NCBI GenBank assembly: GCA_914767715.1
Contig: OU612069.1
Coordinates: forward strand, 15,995,387-16,055,386
Source: Membranipora membranacea
Taxonomy: Eukaryota; Bryozoa; Gymnolaemata; Cheilostomatida; Membraniporidae
DNA: 60,000 nt
Reading direction: 5' to 3'
This document shows, piece after piece, positions 56,501-60,000 of the stretch. A program made the position numbers and the translations under genes. The notes under the pieces were generated by a model. That model was not told the DNA's origin and ran no database searches. It worked only from the letters and a program-made list of their open reading frames with translations. Position 1 is the first letter of the stretch. Every line of letters begins with the position of its first letter.

Positions 56501-59500
56501 AAACCTTTTCCAAGTGTCACTATATAAGAGAAATCACGCAATATATAGAAGTTATTCAAGTTTGTTACCTTAGAAAGAAAAGCGAAGACCCCATAGGTGG
56601 CAATTTAAATCCATGTTTTTACACTTACTGATATCAAATGGCAACACCATGACCCCCTTAAAATGGCATTTATCCCAAGACTAAACATCAGTGAGCATTG
56701 TTGAAAACGCTAGCCCAGCCTAGCCTTGCAAGTCTATAGATATCAAAAACGCCCTCAGACTTTGTAAACAATGGCTTGATGTAAAAGCATATTTTTTGAA
56801 AGAGGTTAATTGATACACAATACACAATTAAACAGCGATTACACTTTAAAATCAATATTATTACATCAACGACAATAATAAAAAATAACGCTCAGCTGGC
56901 CGAATTGTGAAAGAAGTGAATTGCGGTGCTGTTTGAGGCCAAATGTACTACACAATGAATAACAGCGAGCTTGTTTACTACTGTGTTAGCTCTTAGTGAA
57001 ACTGGGAGTGAAAAAGAAATAAACCCATACTAATTAATTGTGATTTTACAACTCCCAACTGTAAATTATAAGAGCACACACTTTGCACATTCAGATACAT
57101 ACAAATATACCTTTTTGATGGGCGGGGGAGGCAAAGGGAGGGGGCTAAAATAAAAGTACTATATGTGTTGGATATCACAGTACACTGAATTCTTTAGCTC
57201 TGTGCTATCGATGTTCAGCTTATCATTGCAGCTTGTCATACTCATGGCTTTCATCGTCACATTCAAACACAGCAGGTAAGGCAATCACGGCTGTAGGAGG
57301 TCATTATAGGGATCCCCTTAGGCTGTGACTGCCTTCCCGAACATTGGCTAGCAATCCAACAACTATCTCCAGGGGATGAAATTAAGTTCACTGATTTCAA
57401 GCACTGCTTTCCAAAAGCTAACTCACCAGTAGTGTCCATATTATCTAGACTAGCGCTTCTCCTTGTCCCATCTTCTACGCTGCTACTGCTGCCGTAAATA
57501 GTTCCGCTGCCAATTGAAGAGCTTGACCCGTATTCACCGACAGCGCTTTTTATATCCTCTGATTTCGTTGAGCTGTCAGCTACGTCGAGTTGTACAAATC
57601 TGGTGTCAGCTTTCACTTGATCAAAGCTACTTCTCTACAAGAACAAACAATCCTATTGTATTATAGATGAGAGCGAGAGATTGATAATGGATTTACTACA
57701 AGTATTGTTACGCATACAATTCACTTTGTTCTTATTGCATGCAACAAAACATTGGCAGAGATACAAAAAGCTTACATCTATAATAAACAATATAACCTGC
57801 ACTGATCGATACAAATTTCATTTCACAAAAACATTGTAAAAATATTCTTATTAGGAAGTGAAGACTTGTATTACCTAGTTAGTGAGTTGTAAAATGTTTT
57901 TAAGTGTAATTTAAAAATTTTAAAAATTCACTCAAACCTGGACTTCTTACTTGTGATCTTGATGAGACTATCCAAAGGCAAATTGAGTTTAAACTTGCAC
58001 AACAATGTTGTTTGGATACTAATGGATTTATGGCAGGCCAAATAATTTCACCTGTTACCAAGGGAAGGTAAGTGAATTTGCCAAGTATTCAAAACGGTTA
58101 AATTTTGTAACATTTAGTGAGTGTCAAAGTCCTATAAGTTTGCCTGTGACCAGGAAACACATACAGCAAACGGAAATTTGTTAATCTAATCAACATGGCA
58201 ACAGTCTAGGAATCTCCGAAATGTCATGCTTGTTTACCAAAATATTCTTGCATAATTTTGATGATAAAGTTGTTACGATGCTGTGAATATGCTGTCGCCA
58301 TTCAGTTTGTTTCTTTTTTTTAGCAGTATCTGTCATGTAACGTAATTATGTAACTCTATATCCTCCAAAATTCATTGTGATGTGAATACCAAGTCGCTAC
58401 TACATCCAAATAAAATATTTTTAGAGTTATCTTCTTTTTAACAATGGCCAGGCAACTCTACTATTTGTATCTTTGAACCTGCTCCAACTAGGGGGGTTGT
58501 TGGGAACCTGCTCAAAATGAAAGCTTTATCCTTCATATACCCATCAGTGTTTCAGTCATGTCTGAGTGCAGATATGCTGAAATCACAAAGCTTAGCCCCG
58601 AAAACCAGAAACCAGAAATAACGTGTTTGAAAAGAAGCTAGGCTAGACACTACCTTATAATATCTACAAGTTAAATTGCTTCCATGCTACATCATACACC
58701 TTTCTTCACTCATCACCATAACCTCAATTTTAAGAGGGAGGGCATCCTAACTGCTACTGGAAACCAGCACTCTCCACTCACCTCTTCCTCTGGGCCTGTA
58801 GGATTGGGCTGTTGACCACCGATTTGGATCCTAGATTTGTGTTCTCTGGTACCAGGGGCTGATACTTGATCGATTGCCTCCACCTGTTCATTACCGAGGG
58901 TGTAGGCATGACTAGGTTTTATTTGCTGCTCTGTTACTACGTAACCCTACCAACAAACAGAATATCGAAATGTTGTAGTAACAGTATGATTATACAAACA
59001 AAGGTATACAAGGTTAGCAGAGCATTTGTGGGTTACTAGATATAAATGTGTGCTCTCTTTATGAAAAATCATTGCAAAAATATCTGTTCTCATGATTGTC
59101 CTAAATTAGTTTGCTTATCGTAGTAGGAAAAATAACAATGTACATTGCACGCTGGTGGATTTCTGATATTTCTATCATTCTCAATCCACAAAAATCGGTA
59201 TACTTTGATATATGGATTCTCACCTGAGGCAATGACCCTGGCTTTGTTGTTTTTACGGGTCCGGTTCCTAGAGTATAGGCTTGAGTAGTAGATATTGGCT
59301 GCTCAGTCACAGTGTTGCCCTGCAATAAAAAGAAAAGGAACGTCATTTTAATATTGAGTTTTCAGGAGAGCTCTAGCAAGCTGATATTTCTTGTGTGAAA
59401 CATTTTGTCACATTTCTAATTCACAGAAGTGAATGTGTCTGTAATACCTCGTGAAAGCCAGAATCTTGTTTAAGAGTTGTTGGATCATTATCATTGCCTC

Positions 59501-59996
59501 TACCATGTTTTGTGACAGGCTTGGAGTTCTCCACCCCTTTATCGCCAAGAAAGTAAGCATGGCTTTGGGTTATTGGTTGTTCCAGCACTGCATAATCCTG
59601 CAAAGACAATCAAGGTGTTGGATCAACAGGAGATTAAAAAGATTTAGATCAATTCTTGTCATATGAGGTAGAGGATGACTGGGATAAAGGACGGAATCAG
59701 TCATAATACAGGAAATTTGGCACCCATCGTATTCAGAGGCCCCATATACAATTGACTAAGCATTTAATGGTAGTATATTGGTCAGAAAGTTTTGTGAGCT
59801 TTACTCGTTACAAGGCATAATACGGTCACCCGTACAACTATTTACAGTAACTGCTGCTAGGTTCTGATACTGGCATGTATTTCACATTTACGTTACTCAC
59901 CTCATTAGCTGATTCATACTCGATCGCCTCCACTTGTTCATTGCCAAGTGTGTAGGCATAGGTAGGAGATATTCGCTGCTCTGACACAATGTTGCC
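50561..59996 (-). CDS. Gene 3 (5' end beyond window): repeat-bearing acidic Ser-rich protein
   Basis: Exons in transcript order: 59901-59996, 59448-59597, 59224-59319, 58782-58946, 57427-57634, 56277-56407, 55732-55848, 54498-55310, 53503-53575, 52698-52882, 52084-52276, 51425-51609, 50561-51121. The sum is 990 codons plus stop, with every junction in phase. The first four encode repeats of one motif. The remainder is hydrophilic with acidic Ser runs and a short helical segment. No signal peptide or membrane helix is visible, but the start is off the window. I do not recognise the protein. The compositional likeness to gene 2 suggests a similar scaffold type. The terminal stop overlaps a donor-like CAG|GTAGGT, so a spliced continuation cannot be excluded. 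Confidence 0.8.
53401..53492. repeat. Imperfect palindrome, hairpin-forming
   Basis: ATTGCAAAAGTCG (53424-53436) and CGACTTTTGCAAT (53448-53460) are perfect inverted copies around an 11-base loop. The match extends imperfectly to TCCCTCT at 53401 and AGAGGGA at 53492. It lies in a gene 3 intron just left (+ coordinates) of the exon at 53503 and looks like a short foldback element. Confidence 0.65.
54498..55310 (-). CDS. Gene 3 large exon, acidic and Ser-rich
   Basis: An 813-base phase-0/0 exon encodes 271 residues. It has an acidic run (SESESESDSEDGSEADNVHE), a charged segment AAMEEILRRQSFVSQLSEGS, and an end KRNSTWWSKVKEALLSP. That end joins exon 53503-53575 (SAVDILRHDSKLRLISWNIV) to form a probable helical region with spaced hydrophobics. 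That helix is the only part likely to fold. The rest is predicted disordered from composition. Confidence 0.85.
58782..59996 (-). CDS. Gene 3 tandem repeat exons (four copies in window)
   Basis: Four consecutive phase-0/0 exons each begin with the same motif: GNIVSEQRISPTYAYTLG, DYAVLEQPITQSHAYFLG, GNTVTEQPISTTQAYTLG and GYVVTEQQIKPSHAYTLG. The consensus is G-x-x-V-x-E-Q-x-I-x-x-[ST]-x-A-Y-x-L-G. Two copies continue NEQVEAI. Exons are 96, 150, 96 and 165 bases, and the longer ones carry extra sequence at the 3' end. The array runs to the window edge, so more copies may lie beyond. This is exon duplication of a short peptide unit of unknown function. Confidence 0.85.
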
Positions 59997-60000
59997 CTAC

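Overview
This is an AT-rich animal nuclear genome window. The genes are split into many short exons with GT-AG introns, and one of them encodes a type I membrane protein with tandem C-type lectin-like domains (CTLDs), a mucin stretch and furin-like sites, an architecture confined to metazoans. Introns of roughly 200-600 bases, tRNA-derived SINE-like copies and small inverted-repeat elements suggest an invertebrate. I cannot name the species from sequence alone.

Three large genes were rebuilt by hand by matching splice sites and reading-frame phase at every junction. Gene 1 (+ strand, 1620-18212) has 26 coding exons and an open frame of 1,532 codons. Its parts are a signal peptide, a Ser/Thr linker, a CTLD half, a laminin-G/concanavalin-like region, a Cys-rich region, five CTLD-like modules each made of three exons with the same phase pattern, a 912-base mucin exon, a CTLD tail, a transmembrane helix and a basic tail. 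Two RKKR sites bracket the mucin.

From 18213 to 23660 lies an intergenic region with a poly(A) signal, a candidate signal-peptide exon (21313-21352) and a CCAAT/TATA promoter with a splice donor (about 23023-23131), all on the + strand.

Gene 2 (- strand, 44605 down to 23661) has 34 coding exons and 1,840 codons. It encodes a long, mostly low-complexity scaffold-like protein rich in Ser, Arg, Gln and Pro, with one folded-looking charged core. It contains two 24-base microexons and several likely alternative first exons between 44605 and 48658. Gene 3 (- strand, from beyond the right edge down to about 50561) has 13 exons (990 codons) in the window. Its four rightmost exons are tandem repeats of one peptide motif, followed by acidic and Ser-rich sequence. 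Genes 2 and 3 lie head-to-tail and could share regulation or be joined by readthrough; gene 1 appears to be functionally unrelated.

Possible novelty lies in the gene 1 architecture, the unrecognised proteins of genes 2 and 3, a 330-base inverted repeat inside a gene 1 intron, and an intronic decamer array that repeats a splice-donor consensus. No prokaryotic genes, CRISPR arrays, rRNA or intact viral genes were seen. Exon models are inferences from sequence and need transcript confirmation.
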